Assembly: GCA_905372495.1 (NCBI GenBank)
Contig: CAJPPG010000001.1
Coordinates: 1-63,840 of the forward strand
Direction of reading: 5' to 3'
Source of the DNA: Candidatus Saccharimonadota bacterium
GTDB taxonomy: Bacteria > Patescibacteriota > Saccharimonadia > Saccharimonadales > Saccharimonadaceae
DNA: 63,840 bases
Under the pieces are notes generated by a model, which saw only the letters and a list, made by a program, of their open reading frames with translations, searched no databases and was not told the origin of the DNA. A program made the position numbers and the translations under genes. The first letter of the stretch is position 1. Every line of letters starts with the position of its first letter. This document shows positions 40,475 to 49,541 of this stretch, piece by piece.

Positions 40475-40541
40475 TTACTTATTTTACAAACAAAACGAGA
40501 AAAATCATCAACCACCTTTTTGTTTGTTATTCTCTGTAAGT
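40475..40541 (+). promoter_or_regulatory. Leader hairpin of the RNase J gene
   Basis: ACAAACAAAA (40487-40496) pairs perfectly with TTTTGTTTGT (40519-40528), and an outer CTTAC/GTAAG (40475-40479 with 40537-40541) can close it. The loop holds an unpaired A/C-rich segment. By analogy with RNase E leaders it may be a cleavage site for feedback control; this is inference. The rest of the gap 40236-40565 shows nothing else. Confidence 0.55.
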
Positions 40542-40565
40542 CTTATTATTTAATAAAAGGAAATC

Positions 40566-42815
40566 ATGAATAAACAAGAACAAGAAAGACGTGCCAGACT
40601 GATGAAGATGCAGGCTGAGCGCCTTCCGGAAATTAAGCGTCGTTTTGAAGAAAATCAAAATCGCACTAAAATTACAGATACTGCAGAGGTTGCAACTGGT
40701 GCTGCTGTAATTTTTGAACAGGCTCAAAAACGTAATTTTAATAGCAATTTCAAACCTGGCGGCAAAGATTATTCTACTCGCAATAAGAAAAAATCCAATT
40801 TCTCAGGCGATCAAAATAATTTTGATACGAGTGTTGCTAAGAATTTTGATCAACCAAAGGGGAAAAAGGGTAGTAAAGCCAAGGCTCCGAAAGCTAATAA
40901 AACGAACAAAAATGCTGAAATTGAGGATCGTAAGGTTAACCTCTCCGTCTCTACTAGACGCGGTGATATGGTTCACCATCAACGTATGCTCTCGCAGGAT
41001 GTCAACGCCCAGGCCACCCAACATATTATTGGTATTCCTGTAAACAAGTCTCGTTTTAACGGCTATAACGGTGCTCAGGTTACAAATGCCCAGCTCAAAT
41101 CGGCTCGTCCAGACCCTGAAGCTGTCCGTATTATTCCAATCGGTGGTTTAGGTGAATTCGGTATCGGTAAAAACATGACCGCTATCGAGTATAAAAGCGA
41201 GATTATTCTTATTGATATGGGCGTCTTGTTCGCCAGTGAAGATTATCCAGGTGTCAATTACATGGTGCCAGATATTAAATATCTCGAAGATAACATGGAC
41301 AGAATTAAGGCTATTCTCTTCACCCATGCCCACCTTGATCACATTGGTGCTTGTCGTCATCTTCTACCAAAATTCAATCCACTCACCCCTATTTATGCCA
41401 CCGATTTTACTATTGGCATGATTAAAAAACAGATGAGTGAGCTTGATGATCTTCCTGAGATGAATTACCAAGTTGTTGATCCATTCAAGCACGAAAAGCA
41501 TCAGGTTTCCGAGAATCTCAGTGTAGAATTTATCCATACTCTTCACTCCATCCCAGGTAACTGTGCCCTCGTGATTCGTACTCCCAATGGCGTTATTTAT
41601 CTTTCCGGTGACTGGCGCGCTGAAACAAACCCAATCGAGCGTCAAACTGATTTTGAACGCATCGATGAAATCGTGAAAAAAGAGGGAATTGCTCTCTTGA
41701 TCAATGAATCAACCAATATCGACTCCCCGGGCCACCACCCACATTCTGAATATGATGTTGGCGATAATATCGGTAAAGTCATGGATCATTACGCCAGCGG
41801 TCGCGTGATTATCTCCTGCTTCTCTTCACAGATCAATCGTATTGGTATGATTCTTGAGCAAGCCTATCAGCGTGGTCGTAAGGTTGCTTTCGCCGGATTC
41901 TCCATGATTAATAATATTGAGGTTGCTCTTCGCGCCAAGTGTATTAAGGTGCCAAAAGACACTGTTATGAAAATGGAAGATATTATCAAGCTTCCCGACG
42001 AGAAGATCACTATTGTCTGTACCGGCTCCCAGGGTGAGTTGAATGCTGTGCTTAATCGCATGGTCAGTGGTGCTCATAAATTTATTAAAATTAAGGCCTC
42101 TGATACTATCGTCTTTAGCTCTAATCCAATTCCAGGTAATGAACCTCATGTTGTTAACACTGTGGATGGATTATTGCGTGAGGGTGCTCAGGTTATTCAA
42201 AACGGCAAGACTCACCTCACTAATATCGGTCCGCTCCACCTCTCTGGCCACGCCTATTATGAAGACCATGTCGATTTTGTCACAAGGTTGCAACCAAAGA
42301 ACTATCTCCCATACCACGGTGAATTCTTCATGATGGAGCATAATGCCGAGATGGCCGAGAATGTCGTGGGTATTCCTCATGGAAATATTCTAGTTGCCGA
42401 TGATGGTGATGTTGTTGAATTATTACCAAATCAGACTATTCGAAAGAACGGCCGTATTCATGTTGGTAATAAGCTTTACGATGATGCCGATAAACCAGTC
42501 CATGAAGCCGTCGTTAAAGACCGTATTCATATTTCTCGTGAAGGTATTTTTATGATCGTCCTCACTCTCAGCAAGAAAACCGGTCGCCTCATTAAGACTC
42601 CGGATATCGTTTCTCGCGCCTTTATTTACCTGGATAACTCCGAGGAACTGATTGGTAAAATCCGTCACTACCTTCGCCTTAAGACTGAAAAATCCATCTC
42701 TTCTGACCCTGAACTCAAGGTCTTAAAGGATGAAATTAAGGAAGACATTACTCGTATTCTTTATGATGCCACTGGTCATACCCCAATTGTCATTCCAGTC
42801 ATCAATAAAGTTTAG
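40566..42815 (+). CDS. rnj: Ribonuclease J with long basic N-terminal extension
   Basis: 749 aa. Residues about 185-745 are RNase J: metallo-beta-lactamase fold with the metal site FTHAHLDHIGACRH (about 252-265), the SGDWRAETNPI strand, beta-CASP motifs GRVIISCFSSQINRIG and GSQGELNAVLNRM, LSGHAYYEDH and LPYHGEFFMMEHNAEMA. It works as 5'-3' exo- and endoribonuclease in RNA maturation. The first 185 residues are a disordered basic region (KGKKGSKAKAPKANKTNKN) absent from Bacillus RNase J, probably for RNA or partner binding. AAGGA precedes the ATG. Confidence 0.96.
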   Translation: MNKQEQERRARLMKMQAERLPEIKRRFEENQNRTKITDTAEVATGAAVIFEQAQKRNFNSNFKPGGKDYSTRNKKKSNFSGDQNNFDTSVAKNFDQPKGKKGSKAKAPKANKTNKNAEIEDRKVNLSVSTRRGDMVHHQRMLSQDVNAQATQHIIGIPVNKSRFNGYNGAQVTNAQLKSARPDPEAVRIIPIGGLGEFGIGKNMTAIEYKSEIILIDMGVLFASEDYPGVNYMVPDIKYLEDNMDRIKAILFTHAHLDHIGACRHLLPKFNPLTPIYATDFTIGMIKKQMSELDDLPEMNYQVVDPFKHEKHQVSENLSVEFIHTLHSIPGNCALVIRTPNGVIYLSGDWRAETNPIERQTDFERIDEIVKKEGIALLINESTNIDSPGHHPHSEYDVGDNIGKVMDHYASGRVIISCFSSQINRIGMILEQAYQRGRKVAFAGFSMINNIEVALRAKCIKVPKDTVMKMEDIIKLPDEKITIVCTGSQGELNAVLNRMVSGAHKFIKIKASDTIVFSSNPIPGNEPHVVNTVDGLLREGAQVIQNGKTHLTNIGPLHLSGHAYYEDHVDFVTRLQPKNYLPYHGEFFMMEHNAEMAENVVGIPHGNILVADDGDVVELLPNQTIRKNGRIHVGNKLYDDADKPVHEAVVKDRIHISREGIFMIVLTLSKKTGRLIKTPDIVSRAFIYLDNSEELIGKIRHYLRLKTEKSISSDPELKVLKDEIKEDITRILYDATGHTPIVIPVINKV

Positions 42816-42840
42816 TCTTATATTCTTAAAAATAAAACCA

Positions 42841-42870
42841 GAAGAAGCTACAAAAAAGTAGCTTCTTCTG
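42841..42870 (+). terminator. Hairpin terminator after the RNase J gene
   Basis: AGAAGAAGCTAC and GTAGCTTCTTCT form a perfect 12-bp stem around AAAAAA. The following GTTATTTG is only weakly T-rich. Confidence 0.7.
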
Positions 42871-42892
42871 TTATTTGATAGGTTATTAAGGT

Positions 42893-42898
42893 ATAATA
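42893..42898 (+). promoter_or_regulatory. -10 box of the CmpB-like gene (leaderless type)
   Basis: TATAAT ends 6 nt before ATG 42905, with no ribosome site. Confidence 0.65.
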
Positions 42899-42904
42899 AG
42901 CCTA

Positions 42905-43624
42905 ATGTTTTCTAACCTATCTGGCAACCAGATCGAATCAATTATTCTGCAATTTGCCTATTATTTTCTATTGTTCATCCTCTATTCTTTTGGAGGCTGG
43001 ATCGTTGAATGTATTTGGACCTACTTAACGAAGCGTAAGCTCGAAAATCGTGGATTCCTCTTTGGTCCTATTTGCCCCATCTATGGTGTCGGCTCCTTGG
43101 TCTGCGTGCTCTCGATTGGTCCCCTCCGTTTGTCTTGGCCGTTGGAATTTTTATTAATGATTATTATCTGTAACTTAATTGAATATATCACTTCCGTTGT
43201 CTTGGAAAAAATCTACAATGTCCGTTGGTGGGACTATACAACTGTCTCGGTTCTACATCTTAATGGCCGCATTTCGCTCGAAACCTCGATTGGTTTTGGT
43301 GTGGGAGGCGTCTTTATTTTACATCTTGTACAGCCATTTTTCTCTCATCTTCTTGGTCCCCTAAGTCCCATACTTCTTTTGGTTATCTCTGGTCTACTCT
43401 TGATACTTTTTGCTGCCGACATCCTTTTATCTCTAATTGCTATCTCAAATATTAAAGGAGTCTTCAAAGGCGGAACTGTTGACCTGACTTCCGAAATTAA
43501 GCGTTTTAGTATTAATTATTATAAAAAAGCCTCAAGATTAAGTCGCCGTATTGCTCGTACCGCCATGCATCACGTAGGCAACGCTCAAAAAGAAGCCAAG
43601 AAGCGTGTAAAAAACAACCTTTAG
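42905..43624 (+). CDS. CmpB-like integral membrane protein (putative ABC-type permease family)
   Basis: 239 aa with about five to six membrane helices. LYSFGGWIVECIWTYLTKRKLENRGFLFGPICPIYGVGSL is the signature of the family annotated as putative ABC-transporter type IV (CmpB, PF06541), and VRWWDYTTVSVLHLNGRISLETSIGFGVGG is its second conserved block. A basic helical tail of about 45 residues follows. No ATPase partner lies next to it. The molecular function of the family is not established. Its promoter places the start of transcription on the ATG. Confidence 0.85.
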   Translation: MFSNLSGNQIESIILQFAYYFLLFILYSFGGWIVECIWTYLTKRKLENRGFLFGPICPIYGVGSLVCVLSIGPLRLSWPLEFLLMIIICNLIEYITSVVLEKIYNVRWWDYTTVSVLHLNGRISLETSIGFGVGGVFILHLVQPFFSHLLGPLSPILLLVISGLLLILFAADILLSLIAISNIKGVFKGGTVDLTSEIKRFSINYYKKASRLSRRIARTAMHHVGNAQKEAKKRVKNNL

Positions 43625-43662
43625 TTCTAAACCATTCAAGAAATAAGCCTTTCTCTAAGTCT

Positions 43663-45201
43663 TTAATCTAAGTAATAAGTATTTAATTCCTCCTCCTCTC
43701 GTAGTTCTAGGATAAATGGCGATTCCTTCTCCTGTACCGTCAAGAAAAGAATCCTCTTGCGAGCTCTTGTCATCGTTACATAGAATAATCTTCTTTCCTC
43801 ACTAAATTTTTCGCACTTTCTTTTATTCATTTTTCTTTGCTCTAATTTCTGGATAGCCACTTCTCTCACTATGCGAAAAATTTCATTCTCTTTCATTCTA
43901 CTTGGAAAGCCTAAGACTGTGTTACGACAGTTAATAATCAATACATAATCTGCCTGTAGCCCTTTTGATTTATGCGCACTTAAAAAACTTATTCTTAGAT
44001 CTGGTCTTTCATGCATAGAGATTAATACTTTCTCTTCGTTTATTTCAAAAGATAAAAATTCACACCGTGATATTTTTTTAATATCAAAATTATAACGTCC
44101 GATTAGAAAAACACTAGCATGCTCTGGTATATTTAGGAAGAAAAAATAAAGGGAATTAAGGTCGGTTCTCTCGGAAGGGCCATTAATCTCCACAATTTGG
44201 TCTTTGTCGTAAACCAGTGCTCCGCGAATCTGTTTTCTTAGCTGTGTGCGATCCTGCATGATGAATTTTCCAGAGAGCTTCGCAAGTTTTTCCGGAAAAC
44301 GATAGGTCTGTTCAATTTTGAATCTCGAAGTCTCACCCCAACACTTTTCAAAATTTAAAATCAAACTGATTTCGCTGCCAGCAAATTGGTAAATTGTTTG
44401 CCAGTCATCCCCAACGCAGAATAATTTAAAAGCCCGCAGCTCTCTTAAACTTCGTATTAATAAATATTCAAGCGGTGATATATCTTGGTATTCATCAATA
44501 ATTACGTAATCATAGGTATATATAGGATTAATGCGACTTGTAGCTTCTTCCAGGAGTCCAGCAAAATCAATACTGTGATTTTCCTTTAGATGTTCTTCAT
44601 ATTGACTAGCAAGAATTTCCAGCTCCTCTAATTGGGCGAGATCTTGATTCAAGTCCTCTTTTTGCCAAAAATGACAGAACTTTTTCTGTAACCCCTCTCT
44701 AATTTCAGCAAAATTAACGTGATAGTTACGTACTAATGAATATAGATGGTCTATATCATCAATTTTTTCTTCCGGCAAGTCAGAGTGTGATGATTTTAAA
44801 AACGATTCAAGCCCAGATTCTTCAAGTTGTCTTCCCAAGAGTCTGCCTTTGATTATCTTTAGCGCTAAGCTATGAAAAGTTTCTACCTCAATAAAATCTT
44901 TCGGGTGATATATTTTAAAAATCAAATCATCCTGCAGAATCTCAGCTAAAATACGTTCCTCAAGTTCAACTCTCGAAGCATGAGTGAAAGATACTGCTAA
45001 AATTTTTGGCGGCGGTGTATTTTCTTTTTCCGATCGCCATTTATTTAAAATCCATTTGATTTTTCCGATAATTGTCGTTGTTTTGCCAGTCCCAGCCCCT
45101 GCAATCACCAAAGTATTTTGTGTATCATTCTCGATACTCGCTATCTGTTGTTGATCAAGCCAATATCCTTCCACGAACCTATAATCAAGTTTATTTCCCA
45201 T
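43663..45201 (-). CDS. UvrD/Rep-family DNA helicase, compact form
   Basis: 512 aa from ATG 45201, chosen because GGGAGG lies 4 nt upstream; ATG 45213 is in frame but lacks a site. SF1A motifs: Walker A IAGAGTGKTTTI, Ia AVSFTHASRVELEERI, II VIIDEYQDISPLE, III VGDDWQTIYQFAGSEI, IV EQTYRFPEKLAKLSG, V SFLSAHKSKGLQADYVLIIN and VI FYVTMTRARKRILFL. It is about 200 residues shorter than UvrD or PcrA, with reduced 1B and 2B domains, and motif III resembles helicase IV. It is distinct from the full-length helicase at 55243. An intrinsic terminator lies in its 5' leader. Confidence 0.9.
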   Translation of the reverse strand: MGNKLDYRFVEGYWLDQQQIASIENDTQNTLVIAGAGTGKTTTIIGKIKWILNKWRSEKENTPPPKILAVSFTHASRVELEERILAEILQDDLIFKIYHPKDFIEVETFHSLALKIIKGRLLGRQLEESGLESFLKSSHSDLPEEKIDDIDHLYSLVRNYHVNFAEIREGLQKKFCHFWQKEDLNQDLAQLEELEILASQYEEHLKENHSIDFAGLLEEATSRINPIYTYDYVIIDEYQDISPLEYLLIRSLRELRAFKLFCVGDDWQTIYQFAGSEISLILNFEKCWGETSRFKIEQTYRFPEKLAKLSGKFIMQDRTQLRKQIRGALVYDKDQIVEINGPSERTDLNSLYFFFLNIPEHASVFLIGRYNFDIKKISRCEFLSFEINEEKVLISMHERPDLRISFLSAHKSKGLQADYVLIINCRNTVLGFPSRMKENEIFRIVREVAIQKLEQRKMNKRKCEKFSEERRLFYVTMTRARKRILFLTVQEKESPFILELREEEELNTYYLD

Positions 45202-45232
45202 ATAACCTCCCATAAAATCTTAATTTGTATCT

Positions 45233-45256
45233 AAAAAAGAACACCAATGGTGTTCT
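45233..45256 (-). terminator. Intrinsic terminator in the leader of the helicase gene (attenuator or sRNA end)
   Basis: On the minus strand AGAACACC (45256-45249) pairs with GGTGTTCT (45245-45238) around ATT, followed by TTTTTT (45238-45233). It lies upstream of the helicase start and downstream of a minus promoter at 45338-45310. Transcripts either stop here, making an RNA of about 70 nt, or read on into the helicase. Confidence 0.7.
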
Positions 45257-45309
45257 GCGTCATCTTTATAGTACGTCTAGTGACATTCTCTGATCCACTG
45301 AACGCTATT

Positions 45310-45338
45310 ATTATAATAACATTTTTTGTCCATTCCAA
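45310..45338 (-). promoter_or_regulatory. Minus-strand promoter upstream of the helicase gene
   Basis: Minus-strand TTGGAA (45338-45333), 17-nt spacer, TATAAT (45315-45310). The start would be near 45303, about 50 nt before the terminator hairpin. Confidence 0.6.
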
Positions 45339-45377
45339 GCCATCCAGTTATATATGGTAAAATACGAAGTATAGAAT

Positions 45378-46451
45378 ATGATACATCCGTCAAAAATTAA
45401 GCCTGGCGATACTGTCGGTGTAGTCTGTTTATCTAGTGGTGTTCTTGGCGAGCCATTTGTTAGACATGAACGAAAATTGCTAGAAGAGCGTTTAGTCCAG
45501 ATGGGCTTAAAATATAAATACATGACAAATTCCCTTAAAGGAGAAGAATATTTAAAAGAGCATCCAGAAAAGAGGGTCGAAGATCTAAGAGAAGCTCTTC
45601 TAGATGATGAAGTTGATATAATTTGGTCAGCATTAGGCGGTGACGATACTTATAGAACCTTGCCTTTCTTGATGAATTCGGATTTTAAGGAAATTGTAAT
45701 AAAACATCCAAAACCATTTCTCGGGTTTTCAGATACAACTAACAACCATCTAATGTTCTATCAGCTGGGTCTTGCAACTTTTTATGCTCCTGCACTCTTG
45801 TCCGATATTGCAGAGTTGGGCCCAGAAATCTTTCCTTATACCAAACAATGGTTAAACAAACTTTTTACGAATGAAAAGAATATTGAGATTAAATCTAGTC
45901 CAGTTTGGTATGAAGCTAGAACCGCTTTCGACGAAAGTCAGCTTGGCACAGAGAGGAGAAAAAGACAGGAAAAATATGGCCATGAATATATTTATGGTTC
46001 GGGAGTCATTCAAGGCAAATTGCTTGGTGGATGCTTAGATAGTCTCTATGAAATGTTAGCCGGCGGTAGATATGCAGATCAAAGTGAGGTTTATCAGCAG
46101 TATAAAATCTTCCCAGCTAAGGAGCAGTGGAAAGATAAGGTGGTTTTTCTTGAAACTAGTGAAGAAAGACCTGAGCCCGAAAAACTCAAGGAAATGCTAA
46201 AAACCCTGGAAAGTCATGGAATATTTGATGTTAGTCGTGCTCTTATAATTGGCAAGCCGCAAGATGAGGTTTATTATCACGAGTATAGAAAAATATACCA
46301 AGATCTCGCAGAAAAGCATAAATTACCTACTGTATATAATTTGAATTTTGGTCATACAGCTCCACGACTAGTCATACCTTTTGATATGCCACTTGAGATT
46401 GACTTTGATAATAAAAAAATCACCCTCACAGATGGAGTGATAAAGAGTTAG
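45378..46451 (+). CDS. S66-family LD-carboxypeptidase / MccF-like peptidase
   Basis: 357 aa, no signal peptide. IHPSKIKPGDTVGVVCLSSG is the family N-terminus. The nucleophile Ser is in LGFSDTTNNHLMFYQLG (Ser118), the catalytic Glu in VFLETSEERPEPEKL, and the His in NFGHTAPRLVIPF, giving the Ser-Glu-His triad of S66. Members trim the D-Ala from cytoplasmic tetrapeptides during peptidoglycan recycling (LdcA) or cut microcin C-like aminoacyl nucleotides (MccF); the RRKRQEKYGHEY loop region favours the MccF-like branch. The gene diverges from the helicase. Confidence 0.9.
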   Translation: MIHPSKIKPGDTVGVVCLSSGVLGEPFVRHERKLLEERLVQMGLKYKYMTNSLKGEEYLKEHPEKRVEDLREALLDDEVDIIWSALGGDDTYRTLPFLMNSDFKEIVIKHPKPFLGFSDTTNNHLMFYQLGLATFYAPALLSDIAELGPEIFPYTKQWLNKLFTNEKNIEIKSSPVWYEARTAFDESQLGTERRKRQEKYGHEYIYGSGVIQGKLLGGCLDSLYEMLAGGRYADQSEVYQQYKIFPAKEQWKDKVVFLETSEERPEPEKLKEMLKTLESHGIFDVSRALIIGKPQDEVYYHEYRKIYQDLAEKHKLPTVYNLNFGHTAPRLVIPFDMPLEIDFDNKKITLTDGVIKS

Positions 46452-46536
46452 AGCTTACATTCTTAGTAAAAGTATTAGATTTACGTAATTTTCATCTATA
46501 CCATAATCTTCACTCGGTAAGGTATAATATTAACTA

Positions 46537-47034
46537 ATGTCCGTTATCGTAAAAGAATATTCAACGAAACTTATCGAGCGCTTCATACAAGAGAAGTGTC
46601 GCTTGTCCAAACTTTTGCCTATCAACATAAAAATTGAACATGTTGGCAGTAGTGCCGTTTTTATCGGCGGCAAAAATATAATCGATATTCTTATCGGAGT
46701 TCCAAAACACGAAGATATGATTTCTATAAAAAACATTTTAATAAAAAATGGATATTTTGAAGGGCATGACAGCCACGAGGATCGAATTTTTCTAGCAAGT
46801 ACCAAAGAAGAAACGGGTGAGGGTGATTTTCATATTCATATTTGTCCGATCAAAGAAGAATCTTATGAGAGTTTTATTATTTTACGTAACTTTCTTAAAA
46901 ATAACCCAGAAAAAGCACAAGAATACTTAAAGAAAAAATACGAATTTGCAAAAGAAGCTAATTTTGATCGCAAAAAATACAAAGCCTTGAAATCGGTCTA
47001 CGTGTCGGAATTATTGACAGAAGCAAAAAAATAG
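46537..47034 (+). CDS. GrpB/UPF0157-family nucleotidyltransferase-like protein
   Basis: 165 aa. KIEHVGSSAVFIGGKNIIDILIGV has the GS...DxD layout of the nucleotidyltransferase fold, and IFLASTKEETGEGDFHIHICPIKEESYESFIILRNFLKNNPEKAQEY is the conserved C-terminal block of the GrpB family. Compared with the usual GSTSVPGLAAKPIIDI the pocket reads SAVFIGGKNIIDI, so the Lys and Asp are kept. TATAAT lies 8 nt before the ATG. The biological substrate of the family is unknown. Confidence 0.88.
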   Translation: MSVIVKEYSTKLIERFIQEKCRLSKLLPINIKIEHVGSSAVFIGGKNIIDILIGVPKHEDMISIKNILIKNGYFEGHDSHEDRIFLASTKEETGEGDFHIHICPIKEESYESFIILRNFLKNNPEKAQEYLKKKYEFAKEANFDRKKYKALKSVYVSELLTEAKK

Positions 47035-47169
47035 GCCTCTCTTAATAGATACCGATGCCAACGACATAGAAAGTATGAGTAAAATCTGATATAATATAGA
47101 TATAACCCTAATGTTTAGTGTAATTCTCAGGTAGGAGAGGTTTATGGGGAGTAAAAGGATAGGACATAT

Positions 47170-49029
47170 ATGAATGAGTTTCTTAATCAGGTTGTGGAAC
47201 AAGATCAAAATAATGTAGCTGAACAAGATCCTTGGGAGAACATAGCGCAAGAGGTAGGCGAATTTAAAAAAGCCAGGAAAGAAAAAGCTGAAATTTCCGA
47301 GATTAATAAAGAGGTTTTCAAATCGCAATTTAATAAAGGCGACAGAAAAAACATGATTATTCAAACTGCCGAGCGATCGCAGATTTATAGAATCGAGGGG
47401 GCATTAACAGAAGAAAACATAGCCGAAATTAACAAACGTAAGGATAATGCTACTTATATTCTTGATAACACTGCTGGATTAACAAGTGACGTCCTAAGTA
47501 AGATTAAGGCAGATGGTGTATTCTTTAGTATTAAAGGCGGTCTCGACTATGAAAATGTTGATAAGTACAATGATAGTAAATATCAAGAACGAACAATGAT
47601 GTCGCCGAAAGGCCTGGAGAAAGCAGTAGCATATTTCGAACAGGTTGAAAGTGGTATAAACCCAGAATGGAATAATCTGCAAAAGGCAATGTATTGTTAC
47701 GGATGTCTCGCCGATGATATGTCTTATCTCTATGAAGATAAAGAAGCGGACCCCGACGGTATTATGGGGGATGGGCAGGCAGTTCGTGGGCTTAACGGCA
47801 TTCTGTATGGGAAATTAGTTTGTGCCGGTTTTGCTTTCACTTATCAAGAGATGATGAATAGGCAAGGCGTTAAATGTCATTATGGCAACCAAAAAGGTAA
47901 GCATGCATACAATGTGCTTGAAATTGATGATAAATTTTACGGAATTGATGTAACTTGGGATAGTACGCACAAAGGTCCTGATAATAGATGTGATTTTCAC
48001 AATTTCGGACAAGATGAAAACTTTTACCAACGTAACGGTCATCGAAATTATAGTACCGATGGTGTATTCCGATTTTATGATAAAGACGAACAGCAATTCC
48101 AACTGTCGACTCTTACAGATGATGAATTCAGATCGGCATATTCTGGTATTTCCGACGCTTTGAACCGCAGACAATTTGGCGCACCGTATAAAGAATTTGA
48201 ATCAATGTCAAAAGAGGAACGTGAACTTTTTCTTCCGGTAGGTCGCATTGAAAAACAAGTAACTAAAGAATCTGATCAGGAATGTGCTGATTTCGTAGCA
48301 ATGTTTAAAATGCTTCGCCAAGATAAAAGATTGAAGATAGATCAACGTCTCGTAGACGCGGTCAGAGTACGTGTCGCTTTTGTGGATGATATGTCAGGTA
48401 GCGGTGAATATGGACACGGAATGGAAGAAAAATATGGAGTTCAAAACGTCAAAGATTATAGGGGTTTCGTATCTCAAGCTAAAGGAATGAATATTGACTT
48501 TTCATATTTTTCACCAGGTGTAACAGAAGAAAATGTAGTAAATAATCTCAACCAACAATTAACGAATCAAATAATGCAAAAAGTGGTAGGTGCTTACCGA
48601 TCCGCAGACTCAATTTTGAAGGCGTATGATTACGGTGAGAAAAATTCATCCATCGTCGAGGGGGATTCGTATTCTAAATTAATGATGATAGTAGGCGCAA
48701 AAGGTTTACTTATCGAAAGCGGTTTCCCCGAAGACGAAGTCGTTGCTAAATGCGCCGCGATACAGACAAAGCTTGAAGCAGACGACAGTATAGACGCCGA
48801 TCTTGTCCGCAAAAATGGAATAGACTTCTTGAGCGGTGTATTTCAAAATAAAGCTGAAACGAGAAAACACATTGAAACGGTAGAGGGGCGTCCTATTAGT
48901 GATGAAGAATTCGTGCAGAAAAGCACTGACGCAAATTACTTACTTAATTCCGTATATACGAATTTGAACCTTGATGAATATGGACTTTCAATTGATGATT
49001 TTTCGAAGATATTGAAAGGCGAACTTTAA
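47170..49029 (+). CDS. Large protein with transglutaminase-like (papain-fold) core
   Basis: 619 aa, no signal peptide or membrane segment. Residues about 170-275 carry a transglutaminase-like triad: Cys218 in GKLVCAGFAFTYQEMMNRQGV, His245 in GKHAYNVLEIDDKFYG and Asp260 in GIDVTWDSTHKG, the C-HA-D spacing of the superfamily. The N-terminal 165 residues and the helical C-terminal 340 are unrelated to anything I recognise. TGATATAAT (47087-47095) is the likely promoter, leaving a leader of about 65 nt. Many such proteins are peptidases, and some bacterial effectors use this fold; with no export signal an intracellular protease is as likely as an effector. Confidence 0.75.
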   Translation: MNEFLNQVVEQDQNNVAEQDPWENIAQEVGEFKKARKEKAEISEINKEVFKSQFNKGDRKNMIIQTAERSQIYRIEGALTEENIAEINKRKDNATYILDNTAGLTSDVLSKIKADGVFFSIKGGLDYENVDKYNDSKYQERTMMSPKGLEKAVAYFEQVESGINPEWNNLQKAMYCYGCLADDMSYLYEDKEADPDGIMGDGQAVRGLNGILYGKLVCAGFAFTYQEMMNRQGVKCHYGNQKGKHAYNVLEIDDKFYGIDVTWDSTHKGPDNRCDFHNFGQDENFYQRNGHRNYSTDGVFRFYDKDEQQFQLSTLTDDEFRSAYSGISDALNRRQFGAPYKEFESMSKEERELFLPVGRIEKQVTKESDQECADFVAMFKMLRQDKRLKIDQRLVDAVRVRVAFVDDMSGSGEYGHGMEEKYGVQNVKDYRGFVSQAKGMNIDFSYFSPGVTEENVVNNLNQQLTNQIMQKVVGAYRSADSILKAYDYGEKNSSIVEGDSYSKLMMIVGAKGLLIESGFPEDEVVAKCAAIQTKLEADDSIDADLVRKNGIDFLSGVFQNKAETRKHIETVEGRPISDEEFVQKSTDANYLLNSVYTNLNLDEYGLSIDDFSKILKGEL

Positions 49030-49199
49030 ACGGCGTGATCAAGATTATGGTGAACGATAAGGCAACAACACGATTGTAGATATAATCAACGATTAAGCGT
49101 CATCTCCGGAGACTAAAATTGTCAAAAGACTCAGCGAGCCAATGAAAGATTTCTTCAAGTCAAACGGATATAAAACAGATGAATTCGGCGAGTTTTAAC
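49030..49199 (+). pseudogene. Decayed coding remnant
   Basis: Directly after the preceding stop, one frame reads NGVIKIMVNDKATT, then a shifted frame reads TIVDIIND, and after a stop the same frame reads ASSPETKIVKRLSEPMKDFFKSNGYKTDEFGEF to TAA 49197-49199. The pieces join into one plausible C-terminus with one frameshift and one nonsense codon. Family unknown. No other feature fills this part of the 49030-49541 gap. Confidence 0.35.
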
Positions 49200-49271
49200 G
49201 TGATAAGTGGCGATTCTGTCGAAAAAGACATTTTAGTCCGAAAACTCTACTTGAAACTTGGAATTGATAAC

Positions 49272-49304
49272 AAAAATCGGCTCGCTATCAGATATAGAGA
49301 GCCG
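49272..49304 (-). terminator. Terminator of tRNA-Leu
   Basis: On the minus strand CGGCTC (49304-49299) pairs with GAGCCG (49283-49278), extended by CTAT/ATAG inside, and is followed by ATTTTTG. It lies 36 nt downstream of the tRNA 3' end. Confidence 0.75.
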
Positions 49305-49339
49305 TCCAACTTACTAGCACGTAACCATTTAAATAATTC

Positions 49340-49425
49340 TGGTGCCCGAGACAGGACTTGAACCTGCACCTAGAAACTAGACTAGCACCTGAAGCTAGCG
49401 CGTCTGCCAGTTTCGCCACTCGGGC
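49340..49425 (-). tRNA. tRNA-Leu (anticodon CAG)
   Basis: Class II tRNA of 86 nt including an encoded CCA. Acceptor arms are GCCCGAG and CTCGGGC with discriminator A. The D arm reads GTGGCGAAACTGGCAGAC, the anticodon stem GCTAG/CTAGT presents CTTCAGGT with anticodon CAG (49391-49389), a short variable arm follows, and the T arm contains GGTTCAAGTCC. The elements match known tRNA-Leu. It reads CUG codons. Confidence 0.96.
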
Positions 49426-49541
49426 CTGTACAGATTATATCACACTGGCTAAGCTCTCCAGGTTTCTTTAAACACTATTCGGTATAAAATAATAAAGTAA
49501 AGTAAAATTAAAATAGTTTAATATAGATAAAAGAGGAAAAT

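Noticed and set aside
45246..45256. Use of the 45233-45256 hairpin as terminator on the plus strand
   Set aside because: Its plus-strand 3' side is followed by GCGTCATC with no T run, so only the minus direction is supported.
49179..49361. 60-codon plus-strand ORF
   Set aside because: It runs antisense into tRNA-Leu and through the tRNA terminator; there is no ribosome site.
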